Origin: an uncultured Bacteroidales bacterium
GTDB taxonomy: Bacteria > Bacteroidota > Bacteroidia > Bacteroidales > F082
NCBI GenBank assembly: GCA_937902805.1
Contig: CALEMB010000123.1
Span: 1-40,551, forward strand
Direction of reading: 5' to 3'
Length of the DNA: 40,551 nt
The notes under the pieces are model-generated. The model made no database searches. It had not been told where the DNA came from and was given only the letters and a program-made list of their open reading frames with translations. Below, one piece after another: positions 22,774 through 31,809 of this stretch (its first letter is position 1; the number at the start of each line of letters is the position of its first letter). The translations under genes and the position numbers were made by a program.

Positions 22774-23598
22774 ATGAAGAAATTAGCATTAGCACTTGTG
22801 TGCTTAGTCAGCGTTGCTTTCTTCGCAAGCTGCACCCCCGAAGTAACGAATCCGGAACCTTCAATTGCCATCATGACAGGCGAAAACTTTGTGTATGATG
22901 GTCAAACCGTTGATTTGGGTGTCACCTACTCCATAGGTTTCCGCGCCGCTTCCAATGCCCAAACTGGTAAAGAATTGGCCAAGTTCACCCTTAACTCCTC
23001 TCTTTATGAGATGGATGGCAGTCTGTTTTATTCCGGAGATACCACTATCACCGCTAGTGGCACTGAGTTTGTGTTCCAAAATGACAACCTGAAATTTGAA
23101 AACAACGTTAGAGATTTGGTTGGCAAAGCTATCTTCACCGCCACCATTACCGATGTTGACGGCAAATCTAAAAGCGTCATTCTCAACGTGAACATCAATC
23201 AACCTGCTCAGCCGCTGGTCGCCACCGACTTCACTTGGACCAGAATTGGCAGCAACCCTGGCACTGGCCTCGAGGAGCTCGGTCTGGAATGGAACAGCAA
23301 CGCCAAGGAAGTGTTCGCCGTTATCAAGCCCGTTGAAGGTGCCACCTTGTACGGCTTCGATCCCGACGAATGGAACGCTGTGACCACCGATGTCCAAAAA
23401 GCCAATCTCTTCACTGAGGGCACGTACTCTGTCCTAAGCGATTTCCGTGGTATTTCCGCTTGGACCCCCAGCGACTACAACTTCGTGCTTGGCACCGTTT
23501 ACAATGGCAAGTACAATCTGATCCACATCACCAGAGGCGACATTGACAACAACGGCGCCGCCGGTACCACCATCAAAATCGCAGGTCAGGTCAAATAA
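22774..23598 (+). CDS. Lipoprotein of unknown function
   Basis: A 274-residue protein with a lipoprotein signal (lipobox FASC, Cys20). The N-terminal half (~30-145) looks like an Ig-like or PKD-like beta sandwich (TFTLNSS, ATITDVDGKSKSVILNVNI). The C-terminal half (~150-274) starts FTWTRIGSNPGTGLEELGLEWNSN and has the character of a small beta domain. I recognise no catalytic motif. The two-part build resembles surface lipoproteins seen in Bacteroidota genomes, but no SusC/D neighbour is present here. It is bracketed by its own promoter and a bidirectional terminator. Confidence 0.7.
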   Translation: MKKLALALVCLVSVAFFASCTPEVTNPEPSIAIMTGENFVYDGQTVDLGVTYSIGFRAASNAQTGKELAKFTLNSSLYEMDGSLFYSGDTTITASGTEFVFQNDNLKFENNVRDLVGKAIFTATITDVDGKSKSVILNVNINQPAQPLVATDFTWTRIGSNPGTGLEELGLEWNSNAKEVFAVIKPVEGATLYGFDPDEWNAVTTDVQKANLFTEGTYSVLSDFRGISAWTPSDYNFVLGTVYNGKYNLIHITRGDIDNNGAAGTTIKIAGQVK

Positions 23599-23612
23599 GA
23601 AAGCGTTTAACG

Positions 23613-23655
23613 CACAACAAAAAGGAGCGCCGTTTGACGCTCCTTTTTTTGTTGT
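23613..23655. terminator. Bidirectional terminator between lipoprotein and GH2 genes
   Basis: A long stem ACAACAAAAAGGAGCG / CGCTCCTTTTTTTGTTGT (slightly bulged) with an 8-nt loop and T-runs on both strands. Confidence 0.9.
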
Positions 23656-23656
23656 C

Positions 23657-25465
23657 TCATTCCGCAAAAGCGTGGCTGATTTTGCGGTTGATTTGTAGCA
23701 GTCGTTTCTCGTTCAGTTTCACCACCTTGCGGTCGTATGTCATCAAGCCATTCAGTTCGGTTTCACAGTCTGTGGTCTGTGTGTAGACCGCTGCTGAGAA
23801 GCCTTGAAAAGCCATCCTGTAAAGCCGTTCAGCGTATTCGACGTAGGTGTCGGTGACCTTCTCTTCCGAGTCAAACTCCACATAGCCCCAGCCTTGGTCT
23901 TGCACCCAGGTGTGGCCTTCCACTTTGCGTCCAATGCCGCCATACTCACCCAACACAGTGGCACGTGTCGGGTCGTAAAGCACCATCTTCGGGTCGGGAT
24001 AATGGTGCAGGTCAAGGATGTCGCCACAGGTATAGAAGTTGCCGCCTGAGGCAGGATTCACCAGACGCGTCGGGTCGAGCTTCTTGGTCATCTCAACGAT
24101 TTCAGGAGTCTTGAACTGTCCCCAAGCCTCGTTGAACGGTACCCAAACGCCGATGCAGGGCACCGATTTCAGGCTGTTGATGATTTCCGTCCACTCTTTC
24201 TTGTAGCAGTCTTCCGATTCTGGTGTGCGCAGGCTCTCGGGACCTTGGTAGTATTGCGACGTCTGCCACTCAGGGCTGCGACCGCCACTAGGCATATCCT
24301 GCCACACGATCATTCCAATGCGGTCGCAGTGGTAGTACCAACGTGCAGGCTCCACCTTCACATGCTTGCGAATCATATTGAAGCCCAAGTCCTTGGTTTT
24401 CTGAATGTCGTAAGCCAAAGCCTCATCGGTGGGCGCTGTGTAAAGGCCATCGGGCCACCAGCCTTGGTCGAGAGGACCATAGTGGAAGATGGGAAGACCG
24501 TTCAGGGTGAGACGCATGATGCCGCTCTCGTCACGCTTGATACCGAAGCTACGCATGGCGAAATAGCTATCCACCTCATCAATCACCTTCTCCTTGCGCA
24601 ACACCTTGACCTTCATGTCATACAAGAAAGGAAGGTCGGGTGTCCAGCACAAAAAATCTTCGGGCATATTCACCTCCACTGGCTGACCGTTGATGGACCT
24701 GCCCGTTGCCACCGGCTGACCCTCAAACGACACCTCTACTTGATACAAGTCGTCCTTGGTAAGGTTGGAGAAGTCCACCTCCACGCTCACCGTGCTCCTT
24801 TCGAGGTCAGGTGTGGTGACAAGGTTCTGGATGTAATCTTCGGGGACATACTCCAGCCACACCGTTTGCCAGATGCCCGTCACCGAGGTGTAGAATATGC
24901 CACGTGGCTTAAGTACTTGCTTGCCATGCGGAATGTAGCTGCTGTTGGTCGGATCCCAAACACGCACCACTATGGAATTTTGTTTACCTTGTAGGGCTTG
25001 TGTGATGTCAAACGTGAAAGGCGTGTAGCCGCCCGTGTGTGAGCCTACTTTGATGTCGTTCACCCACACGTCCATCATCCAATCCACAGCACCGAAATGC
25101 AAAAGGATGCGGCCGTTTTTCCAATTGGCAGGCACCGCAAAAGTCTTTTGATACCATAAGGCTTTGTCAGTACCGACTTCCTTCTGCACACCCGATAGCG
25201 ACGACTCGATGCAGAACGGCACGAGGATGTCGCCTTCATACTTTTGGGGTGCCTTCTCCCCTTTCGGCGTGACGGCATACTGCCACAATCCGTTGAGATT
25301 TTTCCATTCGGGACGCACCATCAATGGGCGCGGATATTCGGGCAAGGCGTTCTCGGGCGACACCTTATCCGCCCATTGGGTTTTGATTTTGTCGCCAGCG
25401 GGAGCGTATTGCGCCATAACGGCGGTTGTAATGAGCATTGAAATTAGTAGGAGTTTGATTTTCAT
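23657..25465 (-). CDS. Secreted glycoside hydrolase family 2 enzyme
   Basis: A 602-residue protein with signal peptide (cleavage near VMA-QY), then the GH2 series: sugar-binding jelly-roll (~45-210, with WYQKTF and HFGAVDWMMDVWVN), an Ig-like middle domain (~215-305) and a TIM barrel (~310-595). The acid/base is in PFNEAWG (Glu446) and the nucleophile candidate is in VLGEYGG (Glu507). It is shorter than LacZ-type enzymes and lacks their C-terminal domains. The sugar specificity (beta-galactosidase, glucuronidase or other) cannot be set from this. No polysaccharide-utilisation genes are adjacent. A dispersed repeat sits just upstream. Confidence 0.88.
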   Translation of the reverse strand: MKIKLLLISMLITTAVMAQYAPAGDKIKTQWADKVSPENALPEYPRPLMVRPEWKNLNGLWQYAVTPKGEKAPQKYEGDILVPFCIESSLSGVQKEVGTDKALWYQKTFAVPANWKNGRILLHFGAVDWMMDVWVNDIKVGSHTGGYTPFTFDITQALQGKQNSIVVRVWDPTNSSYIPHGKQVLKPRGIFYTSVTGIWQTVWLEYVPEDYIQNLVTTPDLERSTVSVEVDFSNLTKDDLYQVEVSFEGQPVATGRSINGQPVEVNMPEDFLCWTPDLPFLYDMKVKVLRKEKVIDEVDSYFAMRSFGIKRDESGIMRLTLNGLPIFHYGPLDQGWWPDGLYTAPTDEALAYDIQKTKDLGFNMIRKHVKVEPARWYYHCDRIGMIVWQDMPSGGRSPEWQTSQYYQGPESLRTPESEDCYKKEWTEIINSLKSVPCIGVWVPFNEAWGQFKTPEIVEMTKKLDPTRLVNPASGGNFYTCGDILDLHHYPDPKMVLYDPTRATVLGEYGGIGRKVEGHTWVQDQGWGYVEFDSEEKVTDTYVEYAERLYRMAFQGFSAAVYTQTTDCETELNGLMTYDRKVVKLNEKRLLQINRKISHAFAE

Positions 25466-25488
25466 ATAGTCAGAAATTATTAGGTAGT

Positions 25489-25528
25489 CCCTTCGACCCT
25501 TCGACAGGCTCAGGGCTCAAGGACCTTT
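25489..25528 (+). repeat. Dispersed 'CCCTTCGACAGGCTCAGGG' repeat, variant between YbjN-like and GH2 genes
   Basis: Contains the same CCCTTCGACAGGCTCAGGG core, with an extra CCCTTCGA on the left and a GCTCAA insertion before GGACCTTTGG on the right. Confidence 0.8.
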
Positions 25529-25530
25529 GG

Positions 25531-25935
25531 TTATTCATCCGTCATTTCCTTAGAAAACGCATCACAGGCGGCTAAAAGGCTTTGGACGGCACGCTGAACT
25601 AGGGCATCCACATCAGGTATGGTGTCAAGCTGCTGCTCATAGCACATCCACACAGAGGCACCTTTTTCCTCGCCGTCCTCGTAGTCGTAGAGCACCGCTT
25701 TTACCACCTTGTAGTTCCAGTTGATGTTGTTGCAAGCCATGATGGCACGCGCGAAGTTGGCATCCGTCACGTCGAAGATGCCCGGCAAAGTCAAACGAAA
25801 AAGCGAGGGGTCTTCCCTATCGTTCCATAGCAGGAAGTTCCACCCTTGATAGGTGAAATTCAGACCCAAGTCACTCTTTTTCGTGACGATGCCTTGCGCC
25901 TTCAAGCATCTCGAAACCAACCCATTGACGTTCAT
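25531..25935 (-). CDS. YbjN-like small protein
   Basis: A 134-residue soluble protein with the alternating beta/alpha pattern of the YbjN/type III secretion chaperone-like fold: an N-terminal helix, strands GLNFTYQGWNFLLW and LFRLTLPGI, then a helix ANFARAIMACNNIN and strands YKVVKAVLYDY and GASVWMCYEQQL, and a C-terminal helix. Family assignment is by pattern and is tentative. It starts 5 nt after the kinase-AAA gene on the same strand, so it is very likely co-transcribed and may be a partner, substrate or chaperone for that protein. Confidence 0.6.
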   Translation of the reverse strand: MNVNGLVSRCLKAQGIVTKKSDLGLNFTYQGWNFLLWNDREDPSLFRLTLPGIFDVTDANFARAIMACNNINWNYKVVKAVLYDYEDGEEKGASVWMCYEQQLDTIPDVDALVQRAVQSLLAACDAFSKEMTDE

Positions 25936-25940
25936 GGCGC

Positions 25941-27686
25941 TCAGTTTTTGGTGAAACCGATGCGAGTCTTGGTAGAATAGGTCGGGTTCTTGTATTTCAG
26001 CACGTCGACGAGGATTTTCTGCGAAATCGGCACGCCGTTGTAGGCGGCAGTCATCGCAGCTTCGTTGACGGCCTCGGCGATGTCTCCAGCGTTGAAGTCG
26101 TCCGACAGTCTGGCCAACTCGTCGTAGTCGATTTCCTCACAAGGACGTTCTTTCAGGTGCTCCATGAAGATGTCCTTGCGTGCCTCAAAGTCAGGCTGTG
26201 GCACGAAGAACACACGATCGAAGCAGCCGACACGCATAATGGACTGGTCAATAAGGTCGGGGCGGTTGGTGGTGGCCACCACGAGGATGCCCTTCTTGGA
26301 GCACTCGTTCATCATGCCGTATAAGGCCGAAATCTGCGGTGTGACATTTTCCTCGCCTTCGGCATTGGGGTTAGGCGCCACAAACTCTAGTTCGTCGATG
26401 CAGATGACAAAAGGTGCCTTGATTTCGGCAGCATCGAACAGCCGCTGCAGGTTGTCGAGCACGCCCTCTTGATAGATATGCCCAATCTCAGGTCCATGGA
26501 TGACGGTATAGTTGAAGCCTAATTCCTCGGCAAAGCTCTTCAAAACCAAGCTCTTGCCGCATCCAGGAGGACCATAGAGCAGCACGCCATTGATGGCCGG
26601 CAGTTTGTATTGCGCCGCCTTCTCGGGGTTATGGAGGGCAAACAACACCTCTTTACGCAGTTGTTCCTTCAACTCGTCGCGCCCCGTAACGTTGTCAAAA
26701 CCGCTGCCCGAGCCTTTCTTAAAGGTGATGGTGAGGCTTTCGCTTTCCTGGCCTTGTTGTTCAGTCTGCGGTTTCGCCTCTTCGTCTTCCATGATTTTCG
26801 CCAACTCGGGCATTGCCTGTTCGATAATGTCTTGCGCGAACTCAGCCGCCGAGCCATAACGGTTCCAAGGTTTCTTCGCCAAGGCCTTCAGCAATATAGC
26901 CTTCATGTAATCCGGCAGTTTCACTTCATCGGTCTCCAAAACGAGGTCTTGTTTCCTGGCTTTCTTCACCGCATCGGCAATCTTTTGCTTATCGCCTTCC
27001 AAAGTTCTCAGGTCCATATACTCCCATGGCGACTTGCCGAACAACAGGAAGTAAAGGAGCGCACCCGTCGAGAAGATGTCGCTTTTCACCGTGTACACTG
27101 AGCGGAAAGTCTCGGGGGCACGGAAATACGGCATGAGGTCCTCGTCAACGAAAGTCGGGCGGCCTTTAACCATGTAGGAGATGTGCCCGAGGTCGATGAT
27201 GGTGGGCATCAACATGCCATCATCCAGCTCTTGGAGCATGATATTCGACGGACGGATATCATTATGTATCAATGCACGGGAATGGATATACGACAAGCCC
27301 GTCAGTACACAAAGTGTGATTTGCACTGCATCTTCAAGGTCGAAGCGGCCTTCACTCCTGACGGCATCGTAGAGCGTCTTGCCACGGTAGAACTCCGTCA
27401 CGAGGTAATGGTAGACATCTTTGCCCTTTTTCACCTCGCCATTGTCGACATAACGGACGACATTTTGGTTCTCGTCGGTATTCAGCTCCTTACAGAGATG
27501 GATCTCGTAAACCTCCTTGCCTTCAAAAAGTTGCTCATGCGGTATGCTCCCAAAGTCATACACCTTCATGAAATACATCATGTCGTCGGGGCCGAGCACT
27601 GTATACGACTCAGCCACAGCACCTTTCTTTATGAACGAGTTGATGACATACTTGCCAATCTTCTCCCCTTTCTTGAATGTTTCCAT
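25941..27686 (-). CDS. Ser/Thr kinase-like domain fused to a CDC48/FtsH-type AAA+ ATPase
   Basis: A 581-residue fusion starting at ATG 27686 (METFKKG); the in-frame TTG at 27692 is less likely. Residues ~10-290 are a Hanks-type kinase: Lys41 (FMKVYDF), catalytic loop HNDIRPSN (Asp143, Asn148; HND in place of HRD), DLG (Asp165) and APE (190-192), with a KGAVAES glycine loop. After an acidic linker (~295-325), residues ~330-560 are AAA+: Walker A GPPGCGKS (372-379), Walker B FVICIDE (Asp431, Glu432), sensor ATTNRPD and the second region of homology IMRVGCFDR. One of the two Arg usual in RPGRFDR is Cys488. All kinase catalytic residues are present. There is no TM segment. The client and substrate are unknown. 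It is followed by a YbjN-like gene in the same operon. Confidence 0.85.
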   Translation of the reverse strand: METFKKGEKIGKYVINSFIKKGAVAESYTVLGPDDMMYFMKVYDFGSIPHEQLFEGKEVYEIHLCKELNTDENQNVVRYVDNGEVKKGKDVYHYLVTEFYRGKTLYDAVRSEGRFDLEDAVQITLCVLTGLSYIHSRALIHNDIRPSNIMLQELDDGMLMPTIIDLGHISYMVKGRPTFVDEDLMPYFRAPETFRSVYTVKSDIFSTGALLYFLLFGKSPWEYMDLRTLEGDKQKIADAVKKARKQDLVLETDEVKLPDYMKAILLKALAKKPWNRYGSAAEFAQDIIEQAMPELAKIMEDEEAKPQTEQQGQESESLTITFKKGSGSGFDNVTGRDELKEQLRKEVLFALHNPEKAAQYKLPAINGVLLYGPPGCGKSLVLKSFAEELGFNYTVIHGPEIGHIYQEGVLDNLQRLFDAAEIKAPFVICIDELEFVAPNPNAEGEENVTPQISALYGMMNECSKKGILVVATTNRPDLIDQSIMRVGCFDRVFFVPQPDFEARKDIFMEHLKERPCEEIDYDELARLSDDFNAGDIAEAVNEAAMTAAYNGVPISQKILVDVLKYKNPTYSTKTRIGFTKN

Positions 27687-27705
27687 ACGCAATATTTATT
27701 TGGGG

Positions 27706-27736
27706 CAAAGGTCAAAATTTAATTTGAAACTTACAA
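27706..27736 (-). promoter_or_regulatory. Promoter of the kinase-AAA operon
   Basis: On the minus strand TTG (27734-27736), 20-bp spacer, GACCTTTG (27706-27713; one mismatch to TAnnTTTG). It lies between the gyrB terminator and ATG 27686, giving a leader of about 15 nt. Confidence 0.45.
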
Positions 27737-27768
27737 GAGGCCGAGCCATTTTTTCTCCAAAAAACAAA

Positions 27769-27794
27769 AAAAGGACCGCTTTCGCAGTCCTTTT
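27769..27794 (-). terminator. Terminator of gyrB
   Basis: Stem AAAAGGAC / GTCCTTTT with a 10-nt loop; the minus strand continues into a long T-run. Confidence 0.85.
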
Positions 27795-27815
27795 CGTTCT
27801 CACGGATTGCTCGTC

Positions 27816-29792
27816 TTATGCGTCGATGTTCGCGTAAGTGGCGTTTTGTTCGATGAACTCACGGCGCGGTGCCACTTCGTCGCCCATCAGCATGGAGAAG
27901 ATGTGGTCGGCTTCCATAGCATTCTCGATGGTCACTTGACGCAAGGTGCGGTTGGCCGGGTCCATTGTGGTTTCCCAAAGCTGCTCGGGGTTCATCTCAC
28001 CAAGACCTTTGTAGCGCTGCACATCATAGCCGCTCACGGTGCCATTCTTGGTCAACTCGGCCATTTTGGCGATACGCTCGTCATCGGTCCAGCAGTAGCA
28101 AATCGGCTTGGTGCCGCGCTTGATGAGGTACAAAGGCGGCGTGGCGCAATACACGTAGCCGTTCTCAATCAATTCGCGCATGTAACGGAAGAAGAAGGTC
28201 AGAATCAGCGTAGTGATGTGGCTACCGTCAACATCAGCATCGGTCATGATGATGACTTTGTGGTAACGCAGCTTTTCGAGATTCAAGGCCTTGCTATCCT
28301 CTTCGGTGCCGATGGTAACACCCAAAGCGGTGTAGATGTTCTTGATTTCCTCGCTGTCGAACACACGGTGTTCCATAGCTTTCTCGACGTTCAGGATCTT
28401 ACCACGCAACGGCAGGATGGCCTGGAAATTACGGTCGCGGCCTTGCTTGGCGGAACCGCCTGCAGAGTCACCCTCAACGAGGTAAAGCTCCGTCTTGGAG
28501 GGGTCGCGTTCCGAGCAGTCTGCCAACTTACCCGGCAGGCTGAAGCCCGACAACGCACCCTTACGTTGCACCTTCTCGCGAGCATTGCGTGCTGCCTGAC
28601 GTGCCTGAGCTGCCAAAGTCACCTTGTCGAAGATGGTCTTGGCCTCTTTAGGATGCTCTTCGAGATAGTCGGAGAGCTGTTGTCCCACGATGCTGTTGAC
28701 GATACCCATTACCTCGTCGTTGCCGAGTTTGGTCTTGGTCTGGCCTTCGAACTGCGGCTCCGGCACCTTCACGGAGATGACGGCGGTGAGGCCCTCGCGG
28801 AAGTCATCGGGTGAAATCTTCACCTTCAGCTTCTCCAGCTTCTCCAGCAGGCCACTCTTCTCGGCGTAGGCGTTGAAGGAACGCGTCAAGCCCGAGCGAA
28901 AACCTTGCAAGTGGGTACCACCTTCAATAGTATTGATGTTATTGACATACGAGTGCAGGTTTTCCTTGTACTCGTTGTTGTATTCCAAAGCAATCTCAAC
29001 CGGTACACCATTCTTCTCGCCCGAGATGGAAATGGGCTCGGGAATGAGCTTTTCACGGTTGGCATCGAGATAGGCGATGAAGTCGATGAGGCCATTCTCA
29101 GAGTAGAAGGTCTCGCTGCGGTATTCGCCGTTTTCGTCCTTCTCACGCTCATCGGTAAGCTGGATGGTGATGCCGTGGTTGAGGTAAGCCAACTCACGCA
29201 TACGGTTGGCCAGGGTGCTGTAGTCGTATTCCGTAGTCTGGAAGATGCTGCCGTCAGGTTGGAAGGTGATGCGGGTGCCGTTCATGTCAGTCTTGCCCAC
29301 CACTTTCACATCATACAGCGGCTTGCCGCACTCGTATTCTTGCTTGAAAATCTGGCCTTCACGATAAACCTCAGCGGTGAGGTGAGTGGAAAGGGCATTC
29401 ACGCAGCTGACACCCACACCGTGCAGACCGCCAGAGACCTTATAGGAACCCTTGTCGAACTTACCGCCAGCGTGCAGCACCGTCAAAACCACTTCCAAAG
29501 CGGAACGATGCTCCTTTGGATGCATACCCGTAGGGATACCACGACCATTATCGAGGACACTGATGGCGTTGCCAGGCAGGATGCGAACGTCAATCTTGTC
29601 GCAATAGCCGGCCATTGCCTCGTCGATGGAGTTATCAACCACCTCATATACCAAATGATGCAAGCCACGGAAATGCACGTCGCCAATATACATGGCCGGA
29701 CGCTTACGCACGGCCTCAAGGCCTTCAAGTACCTGGATTTTACTGGCACCGTATTCTTCGCTTGCCAATTCTCTCTTTTCTTCTTCAGTCAT
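27816..29792 (-). CDS. gyrB: DNA gyrase subunit B
   Basis: A 658-residue GyrB. The start is set at ATG 29792 (MTEEEKRELA); the longer frame to 29858 crosses the promoter box at 29826. The ATPase domain has YEVVDNSIDEAMAG, DNGRGIPTG and GGLHGVGVSCVNALS. The TOPRIM domain has LVEGDSAGGSAKQGRD, LPLRGKILNVEKA and DADVDGSHI. The C-terminus has QRYKGLGEMNPEQLWETTMDP. It wraps and supercoils DNA with GyrA, which is not in this window. It has its own promoter and terminator. GyrB rather than ParE is supported by the overall motif set, though the two cannot be separated with full certainty from one sequence. Confidence 0.93.
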   Translation of the reverse strand: MTEEEKRELASEEYGASKIQVLEGLEAVRKRPAMYIGDVHFRGLHHLVYEVVDNSIDEAMAGYCDKIDVRILPGNAISVLDNGRGIPTGMHPKEHRSALEVVLTVLHAGGKFDKGSYKVSGGLHGVGVSCVNALSTHLTAEVYREGQIFKQEYECGKPLYDVKVVGKTDMNGTRITFQPDGSIFQTTEYDYSTLANRMRELAYLNHGITIQLTDEREKDENGEYRSETFYSENGLIDFIAYLDANREKLIPEPISISGEKNGVPVEIALEYNNEYKENLHSYVNNINTIEGGTHLQGFRSGLTRSFNAYAEKSGLLEKLEKLKVKISPDDFREGLTAVISVKVPEPQFEGQTKTKLGNDEVMGIVNSIVGQQLSDYLEEHPKEAKTIFDKVTLAAQARQAARNAREKVQRKGALSGFSLPGKLADCSERDPSKTELYLVEGDSAGGSAKQGRDRNFQAILPLRGKILNVEKAMEHRVFDSEEIKNIYTALGVTIGTEEDSKALNLEKLRYHKVIIMTDADVDGSHITTLILTFFFRYMRELIENGYVYCATPPLYLIKRGTKPICYCWTDDERIAKMAELTKNGTVSGYDVQRYKGLGEMNPEQLWETTMDPANRTLRQVTIENAMEADHIFSMLMGDEVAPRREFIEQNATYANIDA

Positions 29793-29825
29793 TTTCAGAA
29801 TTTTTGCTGTTTTCAAATAAAGGTG

Positions 29826-29833
29826 CAAAGATA
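29826..29833 (-). promoter_or_regulatory. Candidate -7 box of gyrB
   Basis: TATCTTTG on the minus strand, 33 bp upstream of ATG 29792. It decides the start codon choice. Confidence 0.55.
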
Positions 29834-29911
29834 CACAATTTTTCGGCACAAAGGCCAAAAAAGTGAAAAAATTGTTTTATCGCAAAAACGCCTCCACGGG
29901 GCTAAAAATGG

Positions 29912-29967
29912 GCAAAAACAAGAAAAGCCGTTTTTCTTCACGCACGCGGGAAAGAGAAACGGCTTTT
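29912..29967 (-). terminator. Terminator after the outer-membrane barrel gene
   Basis: Left arm AAAAGCCGTTTTTCTT (29923-29938) pairs with AAAGAGAAACGGCTTTT (29951-29967), with T-rich sequence following on the minus strand. Confidence 0.8.
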
Positions 29968-30002
29968 GAAATAAAGTGCTTTTCGTGGCGTCTAAGGCGT
30001 TT

Positions 30003-31733
30003 TCAGAATCTCAGTTTCACGCCGGCGAAGAATTGTATGCCTGTGACGGGATAATTGTAGTAAAGATGGTACTTCTGGCAAGCCACATTATCCAGCAAAA
30101 CGAAGGCCGAGATTTGGTCGTTTACCTTGTAATCGGCACCAATGCTGAGGTCAAAGACATCTTTCAACTTCATGGCCTCGAAGTTGAAGTTCTGCCAATC
30201 GACCACACCATCCCATACTTTGGCATATCGGCCACCCTGGTACAGGAAAGAGGTGTTGAAAGACAGCTTGTCGTTGAAATCGTAGGTAACTTTCAGTCTA
30301 CCCTCTGTTGTGGGACGGTACCATGCACGTTCCTCGTGAGCGGGCTTGCAGTGGTTGTAGGCGAAGCCCAAATCGGCGGTGAGGCTATTGCGCAGTTTCA
30401 CCCTGACATCGGCCATTACGGTCACCAACTTGGTCTCATCGAAGACGAGGTCGAAAGAATTCAGGATGGGGTCCAATCCCGGAGGGAACTGCGTGGCATC
30501 GGGGATGTAGAACACATAGAACGGGTCACGGTTAGTATGGCGATAACGCACGCCTACATGTAAATCAACGATCTCCACGATATTGGTGCGCACGCCACCG
30601 TCGAAGCCGAACTTCACATTCTTGACGCACAAAGTGGGATTGCACATCGGCGAGAGGAAGGGATTATCCTCCACGACATCGCTGAACCTCAACAGTTCGC
30701 GACCTCCGTTCAGGCCTGCGTAAAACTCCAGCTTCTTGTTCAAGATATAAAGGCTACCTCTCACATCAGGACGGATGGCAAAGAATCTGGCCGAGTCATA
30801 GTCGCGCGTGGCGCCATCCACGAGCACACCAACATGCAGCCGATAGAACTCATCGCTCATCTCGAAGTACGGGTTGACCTTGAACAGCACCCTGTCGACA
30901 GTGAAGGTGTTGTCTTGCTGACCCATGCAATAATCGTATTGGAAGCCAAAGTCAACGCCAATCTTCTGCGGATACTCCTTCTTGCCCCAGAAGTTCTCGG
31001 CATAGCCCAAGGAATAACCGAAATCAACGGAATGCTCTCTGTTGAACAGATAGAAATAATCCAAATGAGCACCATGACTCAACTCACCGACTCGCGTCGT
31101 AGTGGAAGCCAGTCCCAGATGCGCTCCAATCTTGTTGTATATGACCTTTGGCGCAATGGTCGCTATCTGCTCATCCGTCAAACCCAAGCTATCCACATTC
31201 GGGATACCATAATAATGGTACATATCGTTTTTGTAATATATCCCACCATCCAGCTGGAAGCCATCGAATTTACTCGTCGATAGGTTGACATCGAAGGCGT
31301 TGTTCATGAAGCTTGACGGTGCATAATGCTTGATATTGAGCCACGAGGAGTTATGCTTGATACCCACGCCCAGGCCCAAGGTCTTGGTCAACATGGAGTT
31401 GTGCTTGTAGAGAAACACTGGCGAGACTCTCGTTCCGAAGGCTGCCACAAGGAAGTTCTGCGTCGGGGTGACGAGTTTGTCATTCTTGGCGGCATAGCCC
31501 GTCGGAGCGATTTTATCCAGGTCGAGGGCAAACTTCTGTTTCGCCTCCATCGGATTGACCTCGGTGTTGGGGAGATCGAATGAGGGCTGTGGCGTCTCGG
31601 GGTTGAGCTGCAGTTTGCTCACCTTGTTCACTTTGGGACGATACTTGCCTTCCACGGTGACTTGTTCATCGTGTTGGGCGTAGGCCTGCAGGGTTAGCAG
31701 GGCCAAGACTAGTATTATGATGTTTTTCTTCAT
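30003..31733 (-). CDS. Outer-membrane beta-barrel protein (TonB-receptor-like barrel)
   Basis: A 576-residue protein with signal peptide (cleavage near AYA-QH), an early VTVEGKYRPKVNKV segment and then ~20 amphipathic strands rich in Tyr and Phe. It ends in FAGVKLRF, a terminal Phe barrel signal. It has no plug domain or TonB box, so it is a barrel related to, but not, a full TonB-dependent transporter. It lies 76 nt downstream of the 1,019-aa TPR gene on the same strand. That TPR-plus-barrel pairing suggests a shared envelope role, for instance assembly or anchoring. Cargo is unknown. Confidence 0.75.
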   Translation of the reverse strand: MKKNIIILVLALLTLQAYAQHDEQVTVEGKYRPKVNKVSKLQLNPETPQPSFDLPNTEVNPMEAKQKFALDLDKIAPTGYAAKNDKLVTPTQNFLVAAFGTRVSPVFLYKHNSMLTKTLGLGVGIKHNSSWLNIKHYAPSSFMNNAFDVNLSTSKFDGFQLDGGIYYKNDMYHYYGIPNVDSLGLTDEQIATIAPKVIYNKIGAHLGLASTTTRVGELSHGAHLDYFYLFNREHSVDFGYSLGYAENFWGKKEYPQKIGVDFGFQYDYCMGQQDNTFTVDRVLFKVNPYFEMSDEFYRLHVGVLVDGATRDYDSARFFAIRPDVRGSLYILNKKLEFYAGLNGGRELLRFSDVVEDNPFLSPMCNPTLCVKNVKFGFDGGVRTNIVEIVDLHVGVRYRHTNRDPFYVFYIPDATQFPPGLDPILNSFDLVFDETKLVTVMADVRVKLRNSLTADLGFAYNHCKPAHEERAWYRPTTEGRLKVTYDFNDKLSFNTSFLYQGGRYAKVWDGVVDWQNFNFEAMKLKDVFDLSIGADYKVNDQISAFVLLDNVACQKYHLYYNYPVTGIQFFAGVKLRF

Positions 31734-31750
31734 TGTCTCTTGTGTTAGAT

Positions 31751-31804
31751 GCAGGGGATACGCTACGCTTCGCCCCTGCTTAATATCCTATGCCCCTACG
31801 GGGC
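31751..31804. repeat. Two small GC-rich hairpins between TPR and barrel genes
   Basis: GCAGGGG/CCCCTGC (31751-31779) and GCCCC-TAC-GGGGC (31792-31804). Both resemble small dispersed palindromes. They could moderate read-through or stabilise the upstream message end. Confidence 0.65.
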
Positions 31805-31809
31805 TCGGT

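Noticed and set aside
29793..29858. N-terminal extension of gyrB
   Set aside because: It runs through the -7 box at 29826-29833 and does not match known GyrB starts.
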